A stretch of DNA of 64,000 bases, from the NCBI GenBank assembly GCA_000729835.1, contig JFHB01000178.1, positions 1 through 64,000 of the forward strand, read 5' to 3'. The notes under the pieces were generated by a model, which had not been told where the DNA came from, searched no databases, and worked only from the letters and a program-made list of their open reading frames with translations. Positions within the stretch are counted from its first letter, which is position 1; every line of letters starts with the position of its first letter. This stretch comes from Atkinsonella hypoxylon. Taxonomy: Eukaryota; Ascomycota; Sordariomycetes; Hypocreales; Clavicipitaceae. Shown here in pieces: positions 35,087 through 45,923 of this stretch. The position numbers were made by a program, and so were the translations under genes.

Positions 35087-38000
35087 ATACTCCTTCGCAT
35101 ACAAAGGACCTAGGAAGTTCGGTCCTCGTCTCTGCCTGATAAACACGTTCACGTGTTGTCGGTTGCCCTACCACGTCACGACGCATGCTTCGAACCTCAA
35201 TCAGAAATTTAAACCGCTTACTTTTGGTCAAATTTCACTATTGCATATCATTGGCGCCTTATAGATATACTCAACAAGTTTACTACCAACATCAATACCA
35301 TTAAATACAGTGTGAAAAAGTCGAGTTCAACCCAAACCAACCAGCACAGCCGCAGTCTTATCCTTCTTTAACAAATGCGTGCGGGCCGCTGTGCACAAAA
35401 TTGCCATAGTGGTACTCAAATTATCGGCTCGAGACTCCATACTTGCCGCAATGTTCTTGGTCTTGGACATACAGGCAGCGTACACCTACAGACAAAGCAA
35501 GATTCACCGCGTCAGGCAAGCGTGAGGCAGCCGGTGATTCTGGATCCCTGGAAGAGTCAGATTCGCGGTAGCTTTGCCAGCATGCAGACTGAATTGATCG
35601 TGGGCAGTGATATGACTGCGAAACCCAATTCGCATATATCGAAAATGGTACGCTTGAGTTATGGAAATATTGACGTCATCATTTGCTATTCGAAATTACG
35701 CCAAAGAAGACTCCAGCTTTTCAGTCACTTGACGGATCTAAGTCGAAGAAAAATCCTCACAAGAATGAGTATGCAGAGATTGGATGTTTGCACGGATCTG
35801 TTCTTTGTCTGTTCTATGATAGTCGCGGTATCGAAAGCACGTTCCTTTCAACGAGCTGAAGATACTGAGCAGACCTGCAAAGTTGCACAACAAGTACTCT
35901 AGAGCTATTGATATTCAGCAATGTTTTGATGATGAAAACGACTTTGAGGAATACTTCGTGGATAGAATGGAAAGGTCGGACAAGTCCGGATTGATAAAAC
36001 TTAAAAATAATACGCTGCTGACCACAAGACCCAAATACCAAGGAAATGTCATATTTTACCCTATGATACCACTTGTAGACGGAAGACTTTGGCCCACTCG
36101 GCTAGTACAGCTGGGTCGAAGGTATTTTCACTAGTTAGTGTGACGCTCGTTCACATGGTGCTTCAACAGCTCTCGCGATGCACAACACTGCGACAAGCCT
36201 GTCCGATGTACGGACATCGCATCTCGTCAGTGGTAGAGAAATTCTAGGCACGGAGAGAGGAAGGTCGTGCGCGTTTTGCTGTTCTGTGGCAAATGCTGGA
36301 GGCGCGGGTCTGGACCGTTCTATTCCCTGAGCGTTCCTGGCTCGCTCGTATGACATGGGGAGACCGATTCAGAGACAGACTCCATTTCCGGAGAATCTCG
36401 GAATCCGGACTCGCTGCAACTTGCCAACCACGCCATAACAACTTGAAATGGCCAGATGGGAAGTTTGGGAACGGGCTTAGTTCGGGCGCTGTGGGGATGG
36501 ATGCCTTATGCAGGAACGATGCAGCAGAGATTTCTAATGGTTATCATGCTAAAAGCTAAGCTAAGCTAAGCCCAGAAGGGAAGTTATAGGCTCTTCCGAA
36601 AGTCTGGGCCTTCGCCTTCGCGTTGTAACCGAGGTTCGCTTTACCAACTAGTTAGCAGCACGCTCCCTAATCGACAAAGATGCTAACAAGGTACCTCAAT
36701 TCCAGACGCTTAACATTAGTTACAGAACGACTAAAATATAAAATATCGAACCACACGTTGCTGAAAAGGAGATTGTTCCCGAATAAACTAGCTTAGCAAC
36801 TTGGCAAAGTGCTTGATCAGCTCGTCGAGGCCCATCCTGCGTGTGGACCAAGACCAAGTATTGTTCGGCATCTTAATTCACGTCTGAGTGCGGAATAATA
36901 GGACAAATCATCCACTGCACGAGACGAGGTGGCATGCAAGCAAATACGGGCATGACGCACAGAGTATCAATGCTCCCTCCTACACTAGCTGTACCTCTGC
37001 ACACCCTATCGACATCTATATGTCAATAAACCTGCCGCAACTCCGTCTCGTTTAGCCTGGCAGCAAAAGGAACACATCAAACACCGAAAGGTCCATACCC
37101 CAGCGACGTCGGCCACGGCTACCCATATATGCAATCTACATATTCCGTACTCGCATCTTTGCTTGCGCATAGCTGGATAACGTCGTGGCCAAGACGCCTT
37201 GCCAAGCGATACACCAGACGAAAGGTGGCCAATATGGAAAAGAGAATTGTGTACATTGCTGTTTATCCAGTCTGAGAGATGTAGCGAATACTTGGAATAA
37301 TTCGGCTTTTAGCTTCTTAGTCTTTCTATTTAAATTTCAAGGTTGAGACAGTAACTAAGCATGTATTTGTATTTGATGTGTCTTATCCACTTATTTGGTC
37401 TTGGTTAGCTAGGGCTTGTGCAGGTCTTGGGAGAAGTGTTCTGTAGGTGCCATGCGTAAATTCCAAGCCTTACATATTAAACTCACCCCTAGTACGGAAT
37501 AATGCATCTGTCTCTACTCAGCTAGCGTCCCTAATAAGAGTTGCCTCTGGCATCATGACGTAGATTTTGATGACGCTTGCTTGCCCGAAGAGCTGATGTG
37601 AGCGTTGCACGATTCGTTATCTAGGTCGGCACAGACTTGAACAGGGATTCTAATACATTCATCAAGGCGACAAGATCTGCCTACGGAATAGACCGTCTTG
37701 GCATCACAGATAACCGAGATATTAACCGGTCAAGTCTGGGGGTTTAATTGCCGATCCTTCTCGAGCAAGCAGTCAGGCCTCGTATTTGAGTATCTCACTG
37801 GCTATTCCTCAGATTTTATTATGCATTGAAACGGAGTGCTTTATTTTCTTCCCTTTCGTTTCTTCTTTCGGTCATGGAGATCAGAGGTCGGATCGACCTT
37901 GCCGACCAGGTGAGACGGGCAAACGAGGCCTACTGGATGTGGCGACATTGTGACCAGTCGACTTGTCATTTGTGACCAGCAGACTTTCAGATCGAGAGGG

Positions 38001-38457
38001 GGAGGGGGGAACATGAAGCAAGTCGGCAAGCAAGCAAGAAGCAAATAAACAAAGAGAAAAGAAAGCAATCCGTCTGCTACCAGCCACCAACCCACCCCGC
38101 TTGCGAGAGAGAGACATTCTCCGCAGTCGGCATACAGAGGCCAGTCCACCGACTTCAATTCTACATTACACAGCATAATGGCCAGGAGATAAGATTGATA
38201 GGATGGAACAGTGAGTGAGCTACGGAATACTCCACTGCATGGTTGCGTTACGTTGCGTTGCGTTGCGTTGCGGCAGTGCCACGAGACACCTCCTGTCCAG
38301 GCATTCAACAGCCACACCACTCCGACCAGCAAGGTCAGGAGTTGCGAGGCTTGTGATATTTGTACAACATCATACAGGTGAGCATGAACAGCAGAAATTG
38401 ATAGCTACCCCAAGAAATCATAACCCTTCTTCAGGTGCTCTTCCGTTTCCTGTCAAC
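35087..38457. other. Gene-poor region
   Basis: About 3.4 kb. A stretch at 35883-36134 (+) reads as a plausible protein (IDIQQCFDDENDFEEYFVDR..) but has no ATG-led frame or splice partner that I can defend. It may be a relic. Short repeats occur: (AGCTA)n at 36550-36570 and a (GTTGC)n-like run near 38247-38273. Five copies of the TACGGAATA/TATTCCGTA motif fall at 37141, 37493, 37682, 38221 and nearby. Confidence 0.35.
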
Positions 38458-39871
38458 ATGAGACCTACGCATGGCGCCCTCTTGGCCAGCTTCATCGTTC
38501 AATCCTGGCCCCTTCCGGAAACGACAAAGGCCAACTCCAAGGCTAACTGGCTCGACGTCGTTGATCCGTTTCCCAACCACCCAAGATGGCTAAAGCAAGC
38601 ATTCTGTCCGGCAGAAAAGCCGGCTCTACGATTCTTCCCTAGTGAACAAGACACGCCATCACAACAACGCACAAGGAGATACAGCATCTACACCGACTCG
38701 CATTTCTGGGACGAGCGGGGAATTTCGCTCGTGACCACAGTGGATGTTATCAACACAGCCGTGAGGGAGGCACTGAAGCGACACTATGACCAGGAAGTAG
38801 CTCTAAAGGTTGCGCACGGCGCTTTCGAACAGCGCCAGGTTGAAGGCAAAGGACTCGGCCTGGTTGCGGCGCGTGCCCTGCAGAAAGGCGAGCTGATTAT
38901 ATGGGAGCCGCCGTCTCTCGTAGTGCACCTCGGCATGCGCGAGGACCTCCCGGACGAGGTGCGGTTGAGCATGCAGAGAGCTGCGGTCGACGCTCTTCCT
39001 CTGAGCACCAAGTCGGCGACGCTGGGATTGATGGGCCACTGGGGCGGTGATGCCGTTGAGGACCGGCTTCATACCAATTCCTTCGTCGTGTCGGTGGAAA
39101 AACCGACGGATCACCATGCGCTGTTCCCATTGACATCGGTACGTGGCAAGGTTGACACGGGCCTCAAGTCGAACTCCTGCTGACCGTGAAGCAGAGGCTG
39201 AATCACGCCTGTCGACCAAAGTAAGAGGCAACGAGGGAGAGAACAGGGCTCGGGACATTCACCAAATGCCTAACCTGCGCTACAGTTGTTTCTACCAATT
39301 TGATTATCGGACCTTGACGCACCGGGTCTACACAATCCAGGACGTCGAGCCAGGGCAGGAGCTCACGATTACGTGTAAGTTGGCTCGTCACGAGGCAAAC
39401 CCCAGAGTTGCATCATTCTCAACCGTCGAGGTTTCAGATATCGAGCCCCTTGCCACGCACGATGAGCGCCAGGAGCTTCTCCGAGAATGGGGCTTCAATT
39501 GCTCGTGTCCTACATGCAGCTTGCCTGAAGGCGCTCGACGGGAATCGGACGCGGCGATACACCGAATCCGTCGATATACCGGAGAACTGCAGAACTGGTC
39601 CAACCACAGCAATGCCTCCACAGACATGGCCAAGCAGCTGGTGGAGTTGTACAGACGAGAGGGCCTATTTACTGATATTGCAGATGCATTCCAACTGGCC
39701 GCATACACATACAGTGCGGTAAAAGACAAGTACAATGCGCTACGTATGGCCCACAGCGCCGTTGGATACGGGCTGCAGACGTGGGGAGATATGGGACTGC
39801 GAATGAACGAAACGCTGCAGTTTATGATGAGCCCAGAGGCGCACTGGACATGGGCAAAGCGAGCACAGTGA
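38458..39871 (+). CDS. SET-domain protein
   Basis: Four exons (38458-39138, 39195-39220, 39286-39374, 39438-39871) give 409 residues. The N-terminal block (IYTDSHFWDERGISLVTT) and the SET start (GKGLGLVAARALQKGELIIWEPP) are typical of a large fungal SET family. The catalytic pocket motif RLNHACRPN (residues 228-236) is intact, although it is spread over a 26-nt exon. ELTITYIEPL and the Cys cluster NCSCPTC (post-SET-like) follow. SET enzymes methylate lysines using SAM; the substrate of this family is unknown. The third intron (39375-39437) is 63 nt without a stop, so the frame reads through it. Splicing is chosen because it restores ELTITYIEPL. ATG 38458 is chosen over earlier in-frame codons for lack of conservation upstream. 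Confidence 0.85.
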
Positions 39872-39921
39872 GCAGAAGATTATCCTATTCGCGTAGCTAC
39901 GTAACTTGCCCAATTCTAAGA

Positions 39922-42243
39922 CTAAGTGCCGTCGCTCTCAGCTGAGAGATGACGACTGGAATCGTGTCTAGATCCTCGTCTGCTGATGAAATGTCGCGTC
40001 CTCTTCCAACCAAACAGTGCTGCCGCCATGACAGGACAGTACCGGATCATCAGGACAGAAACACACAGAGTCAAGAATAGTCCGCACATCTCGATGTACA
40101 AGAAGCTGTCGCCCAGTTTCCATGCGGGTTTGAATGTGGATATAAACGGCGACATTAATGATGGTGGTGTTGGTGTTGGTGTTGGTGTTGGTGTTGGTGT
40201 TGGTGCTGTTGCATCTGTCTCGGGCAGCTGTGTAGTTTGTTCCAGTGTGGCAGACGGAGCGTATATCGCGGCGCTCGTCGCGACTGTTGCGTTCACCGTA
40301 CTGTACGACACTGATGCTCCCGGCAGTGGATGAAGGACCAGAGTTGTACCATCCATAGCCTCGCCCCAAAGATTGAGACGCCAGTTTACAAAAGTCCCGT
40401 TATGTCCATTGACGTTGGTGTCTCTAACTATGAGTCTCCATGTTCCGATACCACTCTCGCCCCTAACGCATGGTCAGCAGTGACAAGAAACATACATGTA
40501 CGCAGTAGATAAACCGACGGGGCCGTACACTCTCAAAACCACTTACCAGTGTGCCACCGACATGAATTCCCAGTCAACATAGCCCGCTTTCTCGTCGTCC
40601 GGCATCCGTGGTGTACTCAAGTGACTCACCATGCCGCCAGGGCTGACGAGTTCCACACCCAAATCACCCCGTCGTGTGTGATTGACGTTGATAGTGACGG
40701 ACACGTGCTCCAGACGAGCCATGTTGGCGCCGCTGACCGCGTCGGACGTCACGCTATAGTAACTGGACAACCCTTCGTGGCCCTCGGGAATGGCAGCGTC
40801 CACCTGCTGCCACGGCGAGTGTAGCCACGCCTGAGGTCCGACCAGGTTCCAGCCGCGGGCCGCTTGGACCACGGCGTAGGCATCGATTTTGCCGTAGCCC
40901 CAGTCGTGAGAGTACATCCTGTGACGCCTGCTGTTGTTGGACTGCCACGTCCCATCCGCCACATGGACCGGGACCGCCGTGTCAACCAGGAGATACTGGA
41001 CATCTCTCCACGTCAGGTCCGGCCGCACGCCGAGGGCCAAGGCAATGACGCCTGCCGCCAGGGGCGCAGCCGCCGACGTGCCGCTGTGAAGAGCGGTGCA
41101 ATGATCCCCGTTGTCGGTGGTGTATATGCCTTCGCCCGAGCCACTGCTGTACGTCACGACGAGCTGCGCGGAACAAGACTCCGAGTAAAGAGCACGTCTG
41201 CCCGTGCGGTCCATGGCCCCGACGGTGATGCTGTAGATGCTATTCGTGTAGCCGTCGAAGTTGCAGTTGTCGTCCTGGCTCGCCCCGTTTCCTGAGGAAA
41301 AGACATAGATGGACCCCTTGCCGCCGCGTCCCTTCTGGACACCATTTACGATGGCCCTCTGTACGAGTATCCCAGGAGCCTTCATGTGACGACCGTCATC
41401 TTCCGGGCCCCAGGAGCAAGAATAGATGTCGTTGCCTTGGTAGTCAAAGTTCATGGCGGCCGCCTGGTCCACGTCGTCTACCGTCCCGGAGAGCATCCGG
41501 ATTCCCGATACACGACTGCGATACGCCACGCCGATGCCGCAAACATCGTTCTTGGCCGCCGCAATCTCTGCGGCACAAAGCGTGCCGTGATGGTCATCCG
41601 GCAGACGGGGCAGCGGCTGAGGCACGTGGTCGTTGAAATCGAAGGAGCCATTGGCGTGGTAATTGGGCTTCAGGTCCTGGCTGTGGAAATCCAGCCCGTC
41701 ATCCACGATAGCAGTCGTGACGCCCTCGCCAAACACGCCATCTAGCCATACGCCAGTCACGTTCAGGTCCTCACCAACTTGCACAGTGTTCATCAAGTGC
41801 CATTGGTTTCCAAAGCTCGGGTCAGTTATGCCCAGTCGCGAGGCGACATCAGCCTGTGCTTGGACCGCGTCAGCATTGGGCTCGCCAATCTGTAGAGCGT
41901 TTGCTCGGGGTGCGAGGACTGGAGATGGGAGTTTTCGCTTTCGAAGTTTGGTCCCGCGATCCAGTTTGATGCCCCATGTTGCATCAGCAGCTTGCATCCG
42001 CGCCGCGTCGAGCACCAACTGCTGCTTTTTCGACGCAGAAAACACGTAATGGTGCGCCAATTCAGCCACAGGGCCCAAGAGATCAAGACCGAGCTTCTGG
42101 GCAACTTCTGGAGGGGATGTTTCTTCACGAAGGTGCAGAACGAAGAAATCACGAGTGTCGTAGGAGCGAGGCTGGAGGCCGGTCGCCGCTAGGCAGGGAG
42201 CGCCGATTCCGAGAGCGGCTATAGCCGCGAATAGAATCATCAT
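39922..42243 (-). CDS. Kex2-type subtilisin-like proprotein convertase, diverged
   Basis: Two exons, 42243-40547 and 40462-39922 (84-nt intron), give 745 residues. Order: signal peptide (MMILFAAIAALGIGAPCLAA), prodomain ending at a dibasic LRKR site (~residue 103), S8 catalytic domain, P domain (..HWGESGIGTWRLIVRDTN), a Thr-Pro repeat stalk, one TM helix and a short basic tail. Catalytic residues are Asp181 (IVDDG), His219, oxyanion Asn319 (SSGNG) and Ser390. Kex2 enzymes cleave secreted precursors after Lys-Arg in the late Golgi. Two near-invariant spots differ: HGTLCAAEI instead of the usual HGTRCAGEI, and HSGTSAAAP instead of HGGTSAA. This suggests a paralogue rather than the housekeeping copy. 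ATG 42243 is chosen because it starts the signal peptide; the frame opens upstream to 42492. It lies 2.2 kb from the stop of a KR-repeat precursor gene. Confidence 0.9.
40165..40206. repeat. (GGTGTT)n coding hexanucleotide repeat
   Basis: Six or so perfect 6-bp repeats, read on the minus strand as alternating Thr-Pro in the juxtamembrane stalk of the Kex2-like protease. The reading frame is unaffected by unit number, so stalk length can vary between strains. Confidence 0.85.
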
Positions 42244-44489
42244 GGGATAAGCATGATTTGGTAGTGTACTATTCCAGCTTGTATGATAGACTCTAGTTTG
42301 CTTCACCACTGCCGAAACAACGCAATATGGGAGGGGTCTCGTACGTATTGATCTGATCGGCCTGGTAGCTGCTAGGACTCGAAAGGTTGATGGTATACAC
42401 AGGTTGGGAGAGGTACAGGCATCGATCCAATCATCTTTAGCTCGCACTAGTCTCACTTCTTTGGTTTGCCACAATGGCTGTTGCGTCATCATGTGTGCGA
42501 CCTTTGTGCAAGCTCAGAATACAGAAGCTGCAAGGCGTACTATGAAGTGGACTCGCGTGTGACCAATTTTCACAATGGATCCTGCCTCATATATTGGCAG
42601 GTTGGCTTGGATAAAGGCTATGTATGACTATACTGGGTATCTCTCTCTAATTCAAATCATTCAATCGAAAACTATTATATGTACTCTTAGCCTTTACGGA
42701 GTATACACACTCCATAGTCCATATTCCGAAGTGGTATGCGGTTTACATATTATGATGTACGGATAGTCACCCACATAATATCTTTGTTGAGAGACGTACA
42801 TTCAATATCGTCTACGTCATAATTATCATTACATTCTACTCGTTGGAACAAGCAGGAAGGAACAGATAATATGTATATTATCTTATAGCGATACAGAGAT
42901 TCAATTCTCTTTTCTTTTCTTTTCTTGTCTCTTCTTCAATCAATTCTATTGATCCACATAACTTTTACAACCTTGAACTACCATGTGTGGGCAACCATCG
43001 GCCGTAAAATGGCACATAAAGGAAGTAATGCCGTCCAACGTGCAGGGATTCCAAGCCCAGACCAGGGTACAAAGCCGCTACAACTTGCCGTCGATGCAAT
43101 ATTGGCCCCAAGCTGAGACCTGCCGTCGTCACTAATGATAGTGATGCTCGATCACAGCTCATCACAGGACTGTGGGCCTCCGTGGCGCACAGCTACACTT
43201 ATGATTGGTCTACTAGAGCCCAGATCTACTATGATCCACAATGTCATAGCACACGCATGTTGCAATGAGGCTATCTAGTTTAGCAGAAAAGATAAGAAAG
43301 ATGAAAAAAAGAATCTGTATGAATTGAAAAGGTTTCAATTTTTGTTTCCTCAAGACTTGTAATAATTTCGAATGTTTGAGGGACTAGGGGAAACAGGGCA
43401 CTAGTGCACTCAAAGATACAACGACAACTAGTAGGCTTCGGGAACATGCAGGGATTAAGCACTACCCCGCAGAGACTTATTTCTCTGTGCAATGTACCCC
43501 TAAGTTAAAGTGTCCACTTTCTCCACTCTATATCTTGCCAATCTCTAGGCTGATATCTAATTGGCTCAATTTCCCCCTGCATGTAGATTTGCAAAATAAT
43601 TCAAGGGTTCTATTCCGTACTTTACATAGTATTAGCTAACTCAGGACCCACATCGTCACTATACACCCGTAGCATCCCAGCTCAGGTCGCGTGATCTCGA
43701 AAGCATCCCACACTAACGACAGGTCCACCACGAAACTTGGCAAATATGACACATTACAAGCGTCGCAGCACACTGTATTTTAGATTTCTTATGGTAGTAT
43801 TATTAGAAAGTGTCATAAATGAAGATCCGTAGACACCTAGGAATCCTTTTATCGCGCCGAGAGGCTAAGCAGAGCCACTATGTGAGACTTGCGATAAGAT
43901 GGGCGGGCAGAGTGGGAGACGACAGGCCCAGTGATGAGACAGCCTGAATTGACACATAATCCTGTCCGTACCGAGCTGGCTCCCTCGGGATAAAGTGACA
44001 GGGTGATTGGTCGGCTGACTTGTCATCACGATTTGAAGATTCTCAGGAGCAGCTAGTTGTAAAATGATATACCTAACAGTGTCTAAGAAAGCAATACGTA
44101 GCTACGGACTGTCTCTATTCGGAAGCAGGTAGCCCATACTCCTTTGTCAGTATAGTTCTCAGTATAGTTTGTAGGGCAAACCAGGATCATGGAAACCACA
44201 GATAATCTAGTATGGCTAACATGGAGTGATATTGTCCGAGAAGCGTGGGCATGAATGAACATTCACCAATCCTAACAGAGATTTGCAACACAATAAATAT
44301 TGGCTTGTATTGTGCTAACCCTACATATATTCCAACTTTCTCACGCAACAGGCGACACCAGTGCTCCTATCGCTTGTCGTGCTACCCAGGACCCAGCACG
44401 GACAGCAAAAGGTGCTAAAGAGATACTTAGCGACTCATCATACAGATATCGAAGTATAGGAACCCAAACATTAAATATCATTCTGGCAT
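42244..44489. other. Intergenic region between protease and precursor gene
   Basis: About 2.2 kb containing the protease promoter (right of 42243) and the 3' side of the precursor gene. No ORF with a family signal was found. A T/C-rich TTTTC repeat lies at 42908-42935, and TACGGAGTA/TATTCCGTA motifs lie at 42695 and 43611. Confidence 0.4.
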
Positions 44490-44861
44490 TTAAATGTCGG
44501 CACCTCTGTAGGCGATCTTGAAGTTAGGGCGCTTGGCAAGCTTGGCAGCTTCGGGAGCCGTATCTCCGTCGACCTCCTCAGAATGAGCTAGGTCAGCACC
44601 TCTATAGGCGATCTTGAAGTTAGGGCGCTTAGCAAGCTTGGCAGCTTCGGGAGCCGCATCTCCGTCGACCTCCTCAGAATGAGCTAGGTCGGCACCGCTG
44701 TAGGCGATCTTGAAGTTAGGGCGCTTAGCAAGCTTGGCAGCTTCAGGAGCCGCATCTCCGTCGACCTCCTCAGAATGAGCTAGGTCAGCACCTCTGTAGG
44801 CGATCTTGAAGTTAGGGCGCTTAGTAAGCTTGGCAGCTTCAGGAGCCGCATCTCCGTCAAC
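44490..44861 (-). repeat. 96-bp coding tandem repeat (four units)
   Basis: Each full unit is 96 bp (32 codons) and units differ at only a handful of positions, many synonymous. One invariant 19-bp segment (CGATCTTGAAGTTAGGGCG on +) occurs four times. The last unit, at the C-terminal end, is short. Such uniformity suggests recent duplication or continuing homogenisation. Confidence 0.95.
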
Positions 44862-44927
44862 CTTCTCGGAAGGAGCAGCAAGGCCCACGGCAGCGAGGGT
44901 GGAGAGCACAATCCAAGTGAAACGCAT
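44490..44927 (-). CDS. Dikaritin-type RiPP precursor with four Kex2-site repeats
   Basis: Single exon, 145 residues from ATG 44927. The open frame extends seven codons upstream only to a GTG. Signal peptide at 1-18 (MRFTWIVLSTLAAVGLAA). Four near-identical units follow. Lys-Arg sites fall exactly 32 residues apart (36-37, 68-69, 100-101, 132-133). Each is followed by PNFKIAY, then R or S, then GADL or GADI, and in the first three units an acidic spacer (AHSEEVDGDAAPEAAKLA). The last unit ends right after GADI, so the mature peptide probably lies within those 12 residues. Secretion signal, KR-flanked repeated core containing Tyr and Ile, and acidic spacers match precursors of ustiloxin/asperipin/epichloecyclin-type peptides. 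The divergent UstYa-like neighbour agrees. Proline right after KR is unusual for Kex2. I do not recognise this core; activity is unknown. Confidence 0.85.
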   Translation of the reverse strand: MRFTWIVLSTLAAVGLAAPSEKVDGDAAPEAAKLTKRPNFKIAYRGADLAHSEEVDGDAAPEAAKLAKRPNFKIAYSGADLAHSEEVDGDAAPEAAKLAKRPNFKIAYRGADLAHSEEVDGDTAPEAAKLAKRPNFKIAYRGADI

Positions 44928-45210
44928 AGTGAATAAGATAAACTTCACAAATAGTAGAGAATATTGAGCTAATTGAGTGTGACGCGGAAGGCTGATGTGT
45001 TGTGAAAGATAAAGTCGGTATCGAGTTCAGGTCGTCGGGATAGTCTTTATATCCTACAGCGTGCACGACTTGAGCTCTCACGGATTGCAGACGCAATTCG
45101 TCGCCAACTCCCGCTATTCCTGTGCTACGGGTGGGTTATGTGATAGTCCATCGCGCTATGAGCCGGCATTCTACGAAAGGAAGTTGTTAGTTAACTCATG
45201 CTTTCGTGGC

Positions 45211-45308
45211 TGCCGTGTATTGTTCTCTCACAAGCTGAAAAAGCATGTTTCGGTTGAAATGCCGTGCATTGTTATCTCACAAGTTGAAAAAGCATGTTTC
45301 ATTTGAAA
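45211..45308. repeat. 49-bp tandem duplication in the divergent promoter
   Basis: Two adjacent 49-bp copies (45211-45259 and 45260-45308), each running from TGCCGTGnATTGTT to TTGAAA, differ at about six positions. Confidence 0.85.
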
Positions 45309-45562
45309 TGCCGCACAGTGTGCTCCCGTGGCTGGCTGCGCAGACTATCTCTGTGAAGCCGTTATAAACTAGTTACGGCTCTAACTAACTTTCTGCTGCG
45401 CGAATAGAACTATTCTTTCTGATTGGTGGACAATCCCTGTCCGTACCGCGTTGAAGCCGTATCGGTTCCCAAGAGATGTGCTCCGCAAAAAGTAACAAGG
45501 GCTGCAGATATCAGAAATCAGCCACTTGATGTGAAGATGCCCTCATGGCTGATTAGAGTGAA

Positions 45563-45625
45563 CACTCTTAGTCGTCAACGTCGCAATCTTGGTCGTTAAC
45601 GTCACACTCTTAGTCGTGCATGTCA
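45563..45625. repeat. Three 21-bp direct repeats with CGTCA-type half sites
   Basis: Units 45563-45583, 45584-45604 and 45605-45625 share the pattern C(A)ATCTTnGTCGTnnACGTCA. Several carry ACGTCA/ATGTCA half-sites of the kind bound by bZIP (CREB/ATF or AP-1-like) factors. The next TGAC site is only 14 bp further on. Confidence 0.75.
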
Positions 45626-45638
45626 CAAAATGAGGACG

Positions 45639-45646
45639 TGACGTAA
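45639..45646 (+). promoter_or_regulatory. CRE-type bZIP site TGACGTAA
   Basis: A perfect CRE/AP-1 hybrid octamer sits directly after the 21-bp repeats and 278 bp upstream of the UstYa-like ATG. It is recognised by motif only. Confidence 0.45.
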
Positions 45647-45923
45647 GCGGTGAACGATGTAGCCGGCGAGATATCCCGAAATATTTCGGATGCCCGTGAT
45701 TCGACGAGCCATGGAATCGGCTCTCTCTTGCTGGACTTGAGCACAAAAGTAATATATTGCTACACAACAGAATGAAGAGACCCGATTCGCCGATCTCTAC
45801 TAATTCATTAGTTATCTTGTACACAGGTCAGAGAAAGCCGGGAGTTGACAGACACCTTTATTCTTTCCCTATTCACCTCGGTCTCTCATTTTGGTGGCAT
45901 CTTTCTGCTGGCCTCACAACATC

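Larger units (their letters stand above)
44928..45923. promoter_or_regulatory. Divergent promoter of the precursor/UstYa-like pair
   Basis: About 1 kb separates the two divergent start codons. A TATAAAG box on the minus strand (45045-45051) lies about 120 nt upstream of the precursor ATG. A 49-bp tandem duplication (45211-45308), a 3 x 21-bp repeat (45563-45625) and a CRE-type TGACGTAA (45639-45646) fall in between. One shared control region for both genes is likely but untested. Confidence 0.6.

Noticed and set aside
35375..36134. Two overlapping plus-strand ORFs that might be exons of one gene
   Set aside because: The second reads like protein (IDIQQCFDDENDFEEYF) but begins without an ATG and I found no splice pair joining the two in phase. 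Left as possible relic only.
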